64,000 nt of DNA from Bacillus sp. E(2018) (GCF_005503015.1 NZ_SCOL01000001.1:2356001-2420000); one strand, 5' to 3'; counted from the stretch's first letter, positions 52,018 through 61,312 are shown. Made by a program: numbers and translations. Notes: a model not told the origin generated them from the letters alone.

Positions 52018-52803
52018 ATGGAACGAACTCAGTTAAAAAACATTAGCATTTCTGGATCTGGAACTTCATCTGGTGGAGAATATGATCAAGTAAAGGTTAA
52101 CGGATCTGCACATATTCACGGTGATCTTATTTGTGAACAGTTCAAATGCAACGGAAGCGCCCACCTCGAAGGAAACATCACAACGGATACCGCCAAGATC
52201 AATGGATCCACACATTTCGAAGGCGATGTAGAAGTGAAGGAAATGACGATTAACGGCAGTACTGATATAGACGGTAATCTTCTGTGTGATGAATTAAAGG
52301 TTCAAGGCTCTTCTACGATTAAAGGAAATGTTAAAGGAAAAGAAATGATCGTTCGTGGATCTGCCTCTATAGATGGAAATGTTTCGAGTGACGAAATAGA
52401 TGTTAAAGGACAAGTAAAAATAAAGGGAGATTGTGAAACTGAATCTTTTGAAGCTCGCGGTAATTTTAAAATAGATGGCCTCTTAAATGCAGGCACCATC
52501 GACGTAGAACTTCTACGCCATTGTGAAGCAAAAGAAATTGGTGGAGAGAACATCACGGTTAAGAAGACTCGCAATGCATCTGGGTTTAAAAAACTAATCA
52601 AGTTTTTTATGAGCAACCATAACGACCAACTATCGGCAGAGGTAATCGAAGGCGACAACTTGTACCTTGAACATACACATGCCGAAACAGTTCGAGGAAA
52701 TACAATAGAAATCGGACCCGGCTGTGATATAAAGAGGATTGAATATAAAACTAGTCTAGAGATTGATCAAAGCGCTAAAGTGGGAACACAGGAAAAGATG
52801 TAA
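52018..52803 (+). CDS. bactofilin-family polymer-forming protein
   Basis: A 261-aa protein made largely of a right-handed beta-helix with short imperfect repeats (VNGSAHIHGDL, CNGSAHLEGNI, INGSTHFEGDV, INGSTDIDGNL, VQGSSTIKGNV, VRGSASIDGNV), the DUF583/bactofilin pattern. In B. subtilis BacE and BacF form a scaffold for flagellar assembly. Only one bactofilin gene is present here where B. subtilis has two. Preceded by yhbD. Confidence 0.85.
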   Translation: MERTQLKNISISGSGTSSGGEYDQVKVNGSAHIHGDLICEQFKCNGSAHLEGNITTDTAKINGSTHFEGDVEVKEMTINGSTDIDGNLLCDELKVQGSSTIKGNVKGKEMIVRGSASIDGNVSSDEIDVKGQVKIKGDCETESFEARGNFKIDGLLNAGTIDVELLRHCEAKEIGGENITVKKTRNASGFKKLIKFFMSNHNDQLSAEVIEGDNLYLEHTHAETVRGNTIEIGPGCDIKRIEYKTSLEIDQSAKVGTQEKM

Positions 52804-52825
52804 GCATCATTCCCTCATTCAATAT

Positions 52826-52860
52826 GTAAAAGCTACCTTATTTATTGGTAGCTTTTTTAT
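52826..52860 (+). terminator. terminator of the bactofilin operon
   Basis: Stem AAAAGCTACC / GGTAGCTTTT and T-run. Confidence 0.87.
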
Positions 52861-52906
52861 TTGGCTTGTCTTAATAATCTATCTCACCTTAACTTGGAAC
52901 CACTAA

Positions 52907-52974
52907 AAGCGGTAAAGTGGCTCACCTATCGCCCCATTGAAAGGGAAGCACCTGAAACGGAAATCTACAGCTTT
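52907..52974 (+). repeat. MITE-like intergenic repeat, copy 6 (decayed half)
   Basis: AAGCGGTAAAGTGGCTCACC, TATCGCCCCATTGAAAGG, GAAGCACCTGAAACGGAAAT. Clear but degraded relative of the 3051-3190 element; lies just before the ger operon. Confidence 0.7.
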
Positions 52975-53061
52975 GATCCACCCTTCAGACTTTCATGGTA
53001 AATAATGTATAGATTCTTATCCTTCATCAAACATTATAGGATAAGGCAGGTGTTAACTCTC

Positions 53062-54543
53062 ATGGATACAACAAAAGTAGAAGTTCCTATCAATAAAGAT
53101 CTTCAAGCAAATGACGAATATATGCGTAATCTTTATAGAAATTGTGATGATATCAAGATTCGTCACTTTCAATTTGGTTCAGATTACAAACAAGAAGCTC
53201 TTGTTGTACATTGTGATTCTCTCGTTCAAGAAGAAAAATCTAACCTGCTTCACCAAGTACTAAAGGATATGCCTGACTTTGAGGCATCCCTTTCACTTGC
53301 TGTTTCTGTGCAACAGATAAAGGTCTTTTTTGAGAACAAAGGTGTCTCTTCAAGACCAGTGATGCTCCTTAAAAACTACAATGAATTAAATGCCAACATC
53401 GTGAATGGTCATATTGTATTGCTTTTTGACAAATGGGACTTGGCTCTGAGCTTTGATGCATCTTCTGTAGAGAAAAGAAGTGTTGCTGAACCACAGAACG
53501 AGGTAGTCGTTGTTGGACCTAGAGAAGGAACGATCGAAAACCTGCAAAAGAACCTTGGCTTGATTCGTTCACGGTTAAAAACACCGGATCTTAAGTTTAT
53601 TTTCAAACAAACAGATAGCAAGTCTAACACTAAATTTGTTTACGGCTATTTAGATGGAACCGTAAAAAAAGAGATGCTTGAAGAGTTTGAATCGAGAATC
53701 AACAAGATTAAAAATGAAGAAATTCTAGAAACGTCTTATATTGCTGAATTAATTGAAGAATCGTCAGTCACTCCCTTCCCTCAATATCGATTTACGGAGA
53801 GACCCGATGTTGCCTCAGCTTCATTGTTAGAAGGTAAGATCATTATTTTGATGGAAGGAACAGGGACGATCGTCATCTGTCCTGGTCTATTTAATGAATT
53901 TTTCCAATCTGCTTCAGATTATTATCAAAGATCTGTTTTTTCGTCGATCATCAGGCTGGTAAGGTTTGTTGGCTTTATTTTGAGCTTAGCTCTACCTAGC
54001 ATCTATATCGCCTTGACTACTTTTCATTCTGAACTCATTCCGACCGTATTGTTGATTGCCCTTTTAGATACACGTGAAGGCATCCCCTTTCCTGCTATTA
54101 TTGAAGCTTTGATCATGCTGTTTTTTTTCGAACTCTTACAAGAAGCAGGTGTCCGGCTGCCTAAACCCATTGGATCAACCGTGAGCATCGTTGGAGCGTT
54201 GATCATTGGAGAAGCTTCTATTAACGCTGGGCTCGCATCACCGATCATGATTGTTGTTATCGGACTAACGGGAATCGCTTCCTTTTCTATCCCTTATTAT
54301 GATTTCGGCTTTGCTGCACGTTTATTGCGAATCCCTTTAATGTTTCTTGCCGCCATCATGGGAGGCTTCGGTCTATTCCTTGGATTTATTCTGATCTTCC
54401 TGCACCTATCAAAATTACACGTTCTTAAGGAACCTTATCTTGGTACGTTTACTCTTAACAGCACCTCGTTGCTTAAAGACGGATTCTTCCGTTTGTCATT
54501 AAAGAAGTTATTGAAACACCGAAGCACAGGGAAAAACGCTTAA
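53062..54543 (+). CDS. germinant receptor A subunit (GerA family)
   Basis: A 493-aa spore inner-membrane receptor subunit. Soluble N-terminal half with VHCDSLVQEEKSNLL, then the conserved TSYIAELIEESSVTPFPQYRFTERPDVASASLLEGKI region and five or so helices, including GFILSLALPSIYIALTTFH and REGIPFPAIIEALIMLFFFELLQEAGVRLPKPIGSTVSIVGALIIGEA. ATG 53062 follows GCAGGTG by 9 nt. First gene of an A-C-D-B operon; the germinant is unknown. Confidence 0.92.
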   Translation: MDTTKVEVPINKDLQANDEYMRNLYRNCDDIKIRHFQFGSDYKQEALVVHCDSLVQEEKSNLLHQVLKDMPDFEASLSLAVSVQQIKVFFENKGVSSRPVMLLKNYNELNANIVNGHIVLLFDKWDLALSFDASSVEKRSVAEPQNEVVVVGPREGTIENLQKNLGLIRSRLKTPDLKFIFKQTDSKSNTKFVYGYLDGTVKKEMLEEFESRINKIKNEEILETSYIAELIEESSVTPFPQYRFTERPDVASASLLEGKIIILMEGTGTIVICPGLFNEFFQSASDYYQRSVFSSIIRLVRFVGFILSLALPSIYIALTTFHSELIPTVLLIALLDTREGIPFPAIIEALIMLFFFELLQEAGVRLPKPIGSTVSIVGALIIGEASINAGLASPIMIVVIGLTGIASFSIPYYDFGFAARLLRIPLMFLAAIMGGFGLFLGFILIFLHLSKLHVLKEPYLGTFTLNSTSLLKDGFFRLSLKKLLKHRSTGKNA

Positions 54544-54574
54544 GGTGATTACCTATTAAAAGGTGGGGTTTACA

Positions 54575-55720
54575 ATGCAGAAGCTAATTAAATACATCGT
54601 TGCCTCCTCCCTCCTTTTTTTATCAGGTTGCTGGGATCATGCTGAGCTTACTGAATATGTTTTTGTTCAATCTCTTGCGATTGACCAAAAAAAAGATGGA
54701 AGAATTAAACTTACTACTCAATTTTATAAGCCTGCTCCAAAGATTGCTTCAGCCGGAGGTGGTGGAGAATCTTATTTCGAGCTTGAAACGGAAGCAAAAT
54801 CCGTTTTTGATGCTATAAGAGATGTGACTATTCATTTAGGAAGAAAAGCAAATTGGGGACATGTCCGTTTTATTGTGATCAGTGAGAAAGTGGCTAGAAA
54901 ACAACATCTTGGATCTGTTCTAGATTTCTTTTACCGAGATCATGAACCAAGACTCTTAACAGGAGTTGCGGTTACTGAGGGATCTGCGGCTGACTATTTA
55001 AAAGAAAAGCCTCATGTTGAAAATACGGTAAGTGAACAGTTAAATGAGGTAACAAAAACCGGCAGCAAGTTCAGCGCAAAAACCTATCCCGCCAACTTAT
55101 TTTCGATTGGAAAGCAGCTTCACAGTGAGGTGGATACGACTTATGCTCCTTATCTAAGAAAGAAAAAGGAAAAAGAAAACAGCATATTTGTAGATGGACT
55201 TTCTATCTTTAAAGGCGGAAAACTAAAGACGATTATTTCAAATAAAGAAACGAAGCCACTCATGTTGGCTCTTAATGATTTTCAATTTGGTATTATCGGC
55301 ATCACTTGTAAGGGAAGTAAATTGCAAGAATCCTTTGAGATCACAGAATCTCACACAAATTCATCTCTTGAAATAAAAGAAGGTGTTATCTATTACTCCC
55401 TTCAACCTAAGCTTCAAGCTAGCATAGGAGAATTAGAATGTTCGACGATTGAAACGAAACAACAACTAGAAGCTCTTCATAAAAAATTAGAAAAACAAGT
55501 AGATAGTAGCTTGATGGCATTATTAAAGCAATCTCAAGAAAAGAATCTAGATATTATCGGATTAGGAAACCATATCTATCGTAAAAATCCGAAAGAATGG
55601 CAGAGAATAAAAAAAGAAAAAATACCTTATTACAAAAATGCTGTTTTTCATGTTGAATCAAAAGTTAACATCTTAAACACAGGAACAGATATAAGCAAGC
55701 CTTTCCACAAAAAAAATTAG
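54575..55720 (+). CDS. germinant receptor C subunit (Ger(x)C lipoprotein)
   Basis: A 381-aa lipoprotein: signal peptide, lipobox LFLSGC (Cys19) followed by WDHAEL, the typical GerC start (CWD). LAIDQKKDGRIKLTTQFYKP and GHVRFIVISEKVARKQHLG are family blocks. Anchored on the outer face of the inner spore membrane. ATG 54575 follows AAAGGTGGGG. Confidence 0.92.
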   Translation: MQKLIKYIVASSLLFLSGCWDHAELTEYVFVQSLAIDQKKDGRIKLTTQFYKPAPKIASAGGGGESYFELETEAKSVFDAIRDVTIHLGRKANWGHVRFIVISEKVARKQHLGSVLDFFYRDHEPRLLTGVAVTEGSAADYLKEKPHVENTVSEQLNEVTKTGSKFSAKTYPANLFSIGKQLHSEVDTTYAPYLRKKKEKENSIFVDGLSIFKGGKLKTIISNKETKPLMLALNDFQFGIIGITCKGSKLQESFEITESHTNSSLEIKEGVIYYSLQPKLQASIGELECSTIETKQQLEALHKKLEKQVDSSLMALLKQSQEKNLDIIGLGNHIYRKNPKEWQRIKKEKIPYYKNAVFHVESKVNILNTGTDISKPFHKKN

Positions 55721-55737
55721 AATGATGAGGAAGCATT

Positions 55738-55968
55738 ATGATTGAAAAACTCATTATAGGAAGCTTGATCGTATTATTGTACTTCGACTATCAATCGATC
55801 AAGCATGATAATAAGTCCAAAAAAATTTATGTAATGCTGTCCATTCCTGCAGGATATATGCTCTTTTCTTATCTAACAGGACGGAACCTTCCTAATTTAG
55901 ATGATGGATTTCAAATCATCGTTGGTCCCATGGCTGAAGCAATCACCTCATGGCTGCAAGTCAAATAG
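55738..55968 (+). CDS. germinant receptor D subunit-like small membrane protein
   Basis: A 76-aa protein with two hydrophobic stretches (LIIGSLIVLLYFDYQSI and IYVMLSIPAGYMLFSYLTG). Several Bacillus receptor operons encode such a roughly 75-aa two-helix D subunit, which modulates receptor activity. It sits between C and B subunit genes and ends 14 bp before the B start. Confidence 0.75.
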   Translation: MIEKLIIGSLIVLLYFDYQSIKHDNKSKKIYVMLSIPAGYMLFSYLTGRNLPNLDDGFQIIVGPMAEAITSWLQVK

Positions 55969-55982
55969 TAAGGAGTACCTTT

Positions 55983-57077
55983 ATGCACACAGGAACAATC
56001 AGTTATTGGCAGATGGCAGTCTTATTTCAAGTGTATATGACAGGTTCAGCTCTTATTAACATCCAAGGGCCTATGTTGGCAGCTGCTCAAAACAGTGCTT
56101 GGTTCGCCATGCTCCTCGCTAACTTAGTTGGCTTTGTCATCTTGTTTCTTATATTGACTCTTCACAACGAATATCCTGATCAATGTTATGTGAATCAAGT
56201 TCGACTAACACTCGGAAACGTGATGTCCTATGTTATCATCATTCCTTTATTCTTAGTCATGTTGTACATTACATCAAACATTGTATATGGAATGGGACAA
56301 TATTTTACAACATCGATGATGAGAGAAACGCCGCTCTTTATCTTTCATCTGCTCATCTTATTCACTTGTAGCTTAACGGCAAAAGCCGGCATCGAAGTGA
56401 TGGGCCGTATGTTTCATCTATTGATGTACATTTTGTTTTTCATATTCATCATTATGTTAATTCTGCCCTACAACACGTATGAGATCAAGAATCTGCTTCC
56501 TTTAGCTCCTTTAGGATTTAAGCCCATCCTACACGGCGTTTATGTTGGTATTGGATTTCCTTATATGGATATTCTCTTCTTTGCCATGATTATCTATCTT
56601 GTAAAGCAAAAACCTGGGCAGTCTATCAATAAATGGCTCTATTTAGGTTTATTCATCAATGGAATCGTACTCACTCTAACCATTCTCTGTTCATTATTAG
56701 GCCTTGGGCCTTTAGTTTTTTTAAAAAAATTCCCACTACACGTTCTTGCTCAGCTGATCAGTATTGGCGAGATCGTTGAACGTGTAGAAGCAATTTTTGG
56801 CATCGCATTAATTCTTGGAACGTACATGAAGATCTCTTTATTGCTGTTTATACTTGATCAAGCCCTTTCTACACTATTTAAAGTAAAAGCTGCACACTTT
56901 ATTAACATCATCACAGCCGTCGTGTTTTTGCTTTCTCTTACGATGTACAAAAACGAAATTGAATTAGGTGAATCTGGATCTTTCTTGCAGACCCCTGTAA
57001 CGTTTATCTTTGGATTCTTACCTCTTTTGCTCGTCGTACTTGTAGCGAAAGTGAAGAAAAAGAAAAAAACAGCTTAA
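55983..57077 (+). CDS. germinant receptor B subunit (GerB family)
   Basis: A 364-aa APC-superfamily membrane protein with ten helices (ISYWQMAVLFQVYMTGSALI onward), the presumed germinant-binding subunit. The frame opens at 55950, but ATG 55983 has AAGGAGTACCTTT and begins MHTGTISYWQ. Ends at a strong terminator. Confidence 0.9.
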   Translation: MHTGTISYWQMAVLFQVYMTGSALINIQGPMLAAAQNSAWFAMLLANLVGFVILFLILTLHNEYPDQCYVNQVRLTLGNVMSYVIIIPLFLVMLYITSNIVYGMGQYFTTSMMRETPLFIFHLLILFTCSLTAKAGIEVMGRMFHLLMYILFFIFIIMLILPYNTYEIKNLLPLAPLGFKPILHGVYVGIGFPYMDILFFAMIIYLVKQKPGQSINKWLYLGLFINGIVLTLTILCSLLGLGPLVFLKKFPLHVLAQLISIGEIVERVEAIFGIALILGTYMKISLLLFILDQALSTLFKVKAAHFINIITAVVFLLSLTMYKNEIELGESGSFLQTPVTFIFGFLPLLLVVLVAKVKKKKKTA

Positions 57078-57114
57078 AAAAGAAGGCAAACCAAATGGTT
57101 GCCTTCTTTTCGCC
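57074..57114. terminator. bidirectional terminator, ger operon / MFS gene
   Basis: Stem AAAAGAAGGCAA / TTGCCTTCTTTT between convergent genes. Confidence 0.87.
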
Positions 57115-57115
57115 T

Positions 57116-58324
57116 TTAAACTGTTCTCTTTTCAAGTGATGCGCTCCATGCCGTTAAGAGAACTGCACCAAATACCATAACTCCGCCAATCCAAGGGGTA
57201 TGAATGATACCTATAGAATCGACGATCATTCCTCCAACTGATGCTCCGATTGCGATTCCTAGATTAAATGCGGCAATATTAATGGCTGACGCAACATTTA
57301 CTGCAGATGGTACATATCTTTCAGCCAGTTTCACAACATATACCTGTAGACCTGGAACGTTCATGAACGCTAAAAGTCCTAAAAAGAAGATTGTAACCGT
57401 CCCTGCAATTTTAAAAGGTGCTGTAAAAGTTAAGATCACTAATATAATCGCTTGAACAGCAAACATCCAAAACAAAGCTTTGATCGGATTCTTATCTGCG
57501 GCTTTGCCTCCTACCGTATTTCCGATTGCAACCGCAATACCATATCCTAACAAAATCCAACTTACAGATTTTGGAGCATACCCTGTTACATCTTCTAAGA
57601 TAGGCGCTAAATACGTAAATGCTACAAACGTTCCACCGTAACCAAGAGCAGTAATCGCAAAAGCTAACAACAAACGACCGTTTTTAATGATCTTGAGTTG
57701 ATCTTTTAAACTTGATGGTGGTGCTTCTTTCAAATTCTTCGGAACTAAGATCGCACTAGCGATAATCGCAACAATACCTAGTAGAGCAACTGCCCAAAAC
57801 GTAGCTCTCCATCCAAAGGTTTGTCCAATAAATGTTCCAAGTGGCACCCCTGTCACAGTCGCTACCGTAAGGCCTGTAAACATGAATGCGATCGCGCTTG
57901 CACGTTTATGTTCGGGCACAAGATCCGCTGCGATTGTTGCCCCTATAGAAAAGAACACACCGTGAGAAAATGCTGTAATGAATCGTGCGATCAATAGCAG
58001 TGTAAAACTTGTGGATAGCGCTGCAACCATGTTACCTGCAATAAAAACGACCATTAACAGAAGTAACAATGTCTTTCTGTTCATTTTGTTCGTTAACGCT
58101 GTAAGAACTGGTGCGCCGAATGCGACACCCATTGCATATCCAGAAATGAGTAATCCTGCTAAGGTGATTGAAATGTTAAGATCTGATGCTAATGAAGATA
58201 AAAGTCCTACAGGCACAAACTCAGTTGTACCAATACCAAATGCCGAAATGGCTAATGCTAATAACGCGGGAAAACCACCTTTTGGCTTCGATGCGTTTTC
58301 CGTTTGAACGGCTGTTGAATTCAT
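57116..58324 (-). CDS. MFS transporter (DHA1, YtbD/AraJ-like)
   Basis: A 402-aa 12-helix transporter. Starts PALLALAISAFGIGTTEFVPVGLL, with motif C-like LTVATVTGVPLGTFIGQTFGWR, as in the YtbD/AraJ/YdhP group of proton-driven effluxers. Substrate unknown. It diverges from an HxlR regulator, the same arrangement as ytbD-ytcD in B. subtilis, so the regulator probably represses it. Confidence 0.87.
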   Translation of the reverse strand: MNSTAVQTENASKPKGGFPALLALAISAFGIGTTEFVPVGLLSSLASDLNISITLAGLLISGYAMGVAFGAPVLTALTNKMNRKTLLLLLMVVFIAGNMVAALSTSFTLLLIARFITAFSHGVFFSIGATIAADLVPEHKRASAIAFMFTGLTVATVTGVPLGTFIGQTFGWRATFWAVALLGIVAIIASAILVPKNLKEAPPSSLKDQLKIIKNGRLLLAFAITALGYGGTFVAFTYLAPILEDVTGYAPKSVSWILLGYGIAVAIGNTVGGKAADKNPIKALFWMFAVQAIILVILTFTAPFKIAGTVTIFFLGLLAFMNVPGLQVYVVKLAERYVPSAVNVASAINIAAFNLGIAIGASVGGMIVDSIGIIHTPWIGGVMVFGAVLLTAWSASLEKRTV

Positions 58325-58416
58325 CTATGATTCCCTCCATTGATTTTAGTTGGTGAATGAACTAGTCATTCGGATGACTTGATGCTATTATGAAATATAC
58401 GCAAACTAAAAGTAAG

Positions 58417-58452
58417 TACGCACTTTTAAGTAATGTAGGCACTTTTAAGTAA
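58417..58452. promoter_or_regulatory. candidate HxlR operator (19-bp direct repeat)
   Basis: TACGCACTTTTAAGTAA (58417-58433) and TAGGCACTTTTAAGTAA (58436-58452) differ at one base and are spaced one 19-bp period apart, in the divergent promoter region 27 nt before the HxlR start. Confidence 0.6.
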
Positions 58453-58478
58453 CAATTAAGCGATAGAGGTGATTATGG

Positions 58479-58835
58479 ATGAAAAAATACAACATACCTG
58501 TTGAAGCTGCACTAGAAGTGATCGGAGGCAAGTGGAAAGTCGTCATTCTCTGCCATCTTATAAAAGATAAACGAAGAACCGGAGAGTTGAAGCGATTAAT
58601 GCCAGGAATCACACAAAAGATGCTCACACAACAACTTCGAGAACTTGAAGATGATGGGGTTATCCTCCGTGAAGTATACAATCAGGTTCCTCCACGTGTT
58701 GAATATTCTCTGACTGATTATGGATGGTCTTTAAAAGGGATTTTAGATTCACTTTGCGCATGGGGTGAGCAACATATCGAGAAAACTTATCCTAATAAAG
58801 ACGATGTTTTGGTCCAGACAGAAGAACTCGTTTAA
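58479..58835 (+). CDS. HxlR-family transcriptional regulator
   Basis: A 118-aa winged-helix protein. VIGGKWKVVILCHLI, FRR-like RTGELKRLMPGITQKMLTQQLRELEDDGVI and VEYSLTDYGWSL are family hallmarks. Cys residues (Cys in VILCHLI and SLCAW) could sense thiol-reactive compounds as in HypR/YodB, but the regulator Cys position is not proven. It faces the MFS gene. Confidence 0.88.
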   Translation: MKKYNIPVEAALEVIGGKWKVVILCHLIKDKRRTGELKRLMPGITQKMLTQQLRELEDDGVILREVYNQVPPRVEYSLTDYGWSLKGILDSLCAWGEQHIEKTYPNKDDVLVQTEELV

Positions 58836-58838
58836 ATC

Positions 58839-58874
58839 ATAAAAATGACAGCCACCGTGGCTGTCATTTTTAGT
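58839..58874 (+). terminator. terminator of the HxlR gene
   Basis: Perfect stem AAAAATGACAGCCAC / GTGGCTGTCATTTTT. Confidence 0.88.
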
Positions 58875-58953
58875 TTTAACTACCAAATAATATTCTTCAC
58901 GATTGATTAATACATTGTTAGAAGAAATGAACATTCACATAGGGGGACTTGTG

Positions 58954-60414
58954 ATGAATAGGAACCGTTTAACAGTTGAGGGAATGCTAGATGTTATTCA
59001 TAACGGTTTACCTATGACAAACTCTCCACAGAAGGTTGTTATCGTTGGAGCTGGCATGGCAGGACTCGTCGCATCAACCCTATTAAAGAATGCTGGACAC
59101 GAAGTTATCTTATTAGAATCTACCCATCGAGTAGGTGGACGTATCTATACAGTAAGAGCGCCTTTTACACAAGGTAACTATTACGAAGCAGGCGCGATGC
59201 GAATTCCTGAGATGCATAAACTTGTTTTAGCGTACATTAAAAAACATAATCTTGCCATTAATGAATTCGTAAACAGCAATCCTCATGACCTTCTTTTGGT
59301 CAATGGCATTCGGACCACTTACGGTGCTTATGAGAAAGATCCCGATAGCTTAGGATTTCCAGTCTTAGAAAATGAAAAAGGAAAAACGGCTGAGGAGCTG
59401 ATCGCTTATGCCGTTCAGCCGATTGCAGATTTCATTGATCGTGATCCTGATAAAAACTGGCCGATCATCATTCAAAACTTCCAACAATATTCTCTCGATA
59501 ACTATCTACGCAACAACCCTTACGGAAGGTCCTTATCCGCTGGAGCCATTGATATGATCAAAGTCCTTCTGTCACTTGAAGGTCTTCCCGAGCTCTCACT
59601 TTTGGAGATGCTTCGAGATATTTTAATCATTTTTAAAAAGCCTCCACTTAAATATTTTGAAGTAACAGGTGGTTACGATCAGCTGCCTCGTGCTTTTCTT
59701 AGAGAACTAAGGCATCATATCTATTTTGGCCAGAAGCTAACTAGATTAGTGCAGACGGAGTCTTCCGTTAAACTATTTACAGAAAGTCCTCAAACACTTC
59801 ATCGTTTTTCATTTGAAGCAGACAAAGTTTTAATTACGCTTCCCTTTTCCGTTCTTAATTTTGTAGACTTTGAACCATACAATTCTCTCTCCTATCTAAA
59901 AAGAAAAGCGATTCGGGAACTACATTATGTACCATCGATTAAGATTGGAATTGAATTTAAACATCGCTTTTGGGAAAAAAATGGCCTTTCTGGAGGAAAA
60001 ACCGTCACGGATCAAGCTACACGCTTCACTCATTATCCCAGTCGTATTCGGCAAGACATCCCATCAGGTGTCGTGATTGGTAGTTATACATGGGAAGACG
60101 ATACGTTTCCCTGGAGAAGTTCATCGAATGAGATGAAAATTAAAGAAACTTTAAAATATCTCGCTCAGTTTCACGGTGATCATATTTATCAGCACTTTGT
60201 TACAGGATTTAGCCATGACTGGTCAACAGATCCACATGCAGGTGGATGCTTTACCATGTTTAAACCCTATCAGGAATTAGAGTTGTTTGAAGCCATAAAA
60301 GCTCCAGAAGGAAGACTTCATTTTGCCGGTGAGCATACTACACTCAAGCATGGCTGGGTTGAAGGAGCAGTAGAGTCAGGCATCAGAGCTGCGATTGAGA
60401 TGAATACCATTTAG
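58954..60414 (+). CDS. flavin monoamine oxidase / L-amino-acid oxidase family protein
   Basis: A 486-aa FAD oxidoreductase. Dinucleotide motif VVIVGAGMAGLVASTLLKNAGHEVILLE (GxGxxG near residue 33), then RVGGRIYT, and the C-terminal FAD motif GRLHFAGEHTTLKHGWVEGAVESG. Likely oxidises an amine or amino acid to the imine with H2O2 production. ATG 58954 follows TAGGGGGACTTGTG; frame extends to 58903. Monocistronic. Confidence 0.87.
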   Translation: MNRNRLTVEGMLDVIHNGLPMTNSPQKVVIVGAGMAGLVASTLLKNAGHEVILLESTHRVGGRIYTVRAPFTQGNYYEAGAMRIPEMHKLVLAYIKKHNLAINEFVNSNPHDLLLVNGIRTTYGAYEKDPDSLGFPVLENEKGKTAEELIAYAVQPIADFIDRDPDKNWPIIIQNFQQYSLDNYLRNNPYGRSLSAGAIDMIKVLLSLEGLPELSLLEMLRDILIIFKKPPLKYFEVTGGYDQLPRAFLRELRHHIYFGQKLTRLVQTESSVKLFTESPQTLHRFSFEADKVLITLPFSVLNFVDFEPYNSLSYLKRKAIRELHYVPSIKIGIEFKHRFWEKNGLSGGKTVTDQATRFTHYPSRIRQDIPSGVVIGSYTWEDDTFPWRSSSNEMKIKETLKYLAQFHGDHIYQHFVTGFSHDWSTDPHAGGCFTMFKPYQELELFEAIKAPEGRLHFAGEHTTLKHGWVEGAVESGIRAAIEMNTI

Positions 60415-60429
60415 CACTCTAACCATACG

Positions 60430-60473
60430 TAAAAAAACGAGCCGATTGCATGAGATATCGGCTCGTTTTATTA
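60430..60473. terminator. bidirectional terminator, oxidase / DinB gene
   Basis: Stem AAAACGAGCCGAT / ATCGGCTCGTTTT between convergent genes. Confidence 0.87.
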
Positions 60474-60482
60474 AACAAATGT

Positions 60483-60998
60483 TTAATTTTTGGATAAGTA
60501 TCGCTCTATGATGATATTACGATGATGTATTTCGTGGCCCGATATGATCATCATTAGGGCACGAGTAGTAACAGGATGCCCATTAGCCGTTCCTTTCCTT
60601 TGTAAAGCCTTATTACTCAAACTTTTAATAAGCTGGATTGTCGCCAAACGCACTGCAACAAAATGTTCTAGTAAATCTCCCGCCGGGATGTCATCAAAGC
60701 CTGCTTCCTCTACATAAGCATTTTCATCATATCCAGGAAGTGAGGTTGTTTCACCTCTTGCGATCGATAGTAAACGATAACTCATGATCCTCTCTGTATC
60801 AGTAATGTGACCGATCACTTCTTTTACACTCCACTTCCCTGTTGCATATCGGTAGGAAAGCTGTTCATCACTTAACATGCTTATGATTCCAACTGTTTCT
60901 TTCATTTGAGCTGTCAAAACTTCAATGACATCCCCTTCAGGTACTAAGCTTACATATCCCTTATAGTATTCTGCATACTCATATGCTTCTGAACCCAT
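60483..60998 (-). CDS. DinB-fold metal-dependent protein
   Basis: A 171-aa four-helix DinB/YfiT-like protein. Putative metal ligands: His in EVIGHITDTERIM and the pair in ISGHEIHHRNIIIERYL. KWSVKEVIGH is a conserved block. Such enzymes include thiol transferases; the substrate here is unknown. ATG 60998 gives 8-nt spacing to GATGAGG; ATG 61004 is possible, and the open frame continues to 61112 without a good site. Confidence 0.8.
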   Translation of the reverse strand: MGSEAYEYAEYYKGYVSLVPEGDVIEVLTAQMKETVGIISMLSDEQLSYRYATGKWSVKEVIGHITDTERIMSYRLLSIARGETTSLPGYDENAYVEEAGFDDIPAGDLLEHFVAVRLATIQLIKSLSNKALQRKGTANGHPVTTRALMMIISGHEIHHRNIIIERYLSKN

Positions 60999-61245
60999 CC
61001 CCATAGCCTCATCCCTTTCCTTAAGTAACGTATAATTGTATTTTTCTACTAATGCTATAAAAAAACAAGAAATACGAAAGTTCCTTATATGTTGATGAAG
61101 TTTGTCCCCCAAAATGTTTAACTCTAGCAGTCACAATTAATAAAGATTTTAGTCTAACATACAAGCTATACATATACTTTGTACATAAAATAAAAGAAGG
61201 TATCTAAAACCATCATATTAAACAGGAAACCAGATTTTACTCTAC

Positions 61246-61312
61246 AAAGCATCCATCACTTATACACAAGGATTGAACCATCTTTTGATGAGTTCGATGC
61301 TTTTTTTTTCCA
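61246..61312 (+). terminator. hairpin with nine-T tail in the ribA leader region
   Basis: Stem AAAGCATC / GATGCTTT encloses a 42-nt loop with a small inner hairpin CATCTTTTGATG, followed by TTTTTTTTT. No plus-strand gene precedes it (the DinB gene diverges), so it is either a leader attenuator or the end of a short RNA. The remaining DNA between 60999 and 61410 is AT-rich and holds no ORF. Confidence 0.6.
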
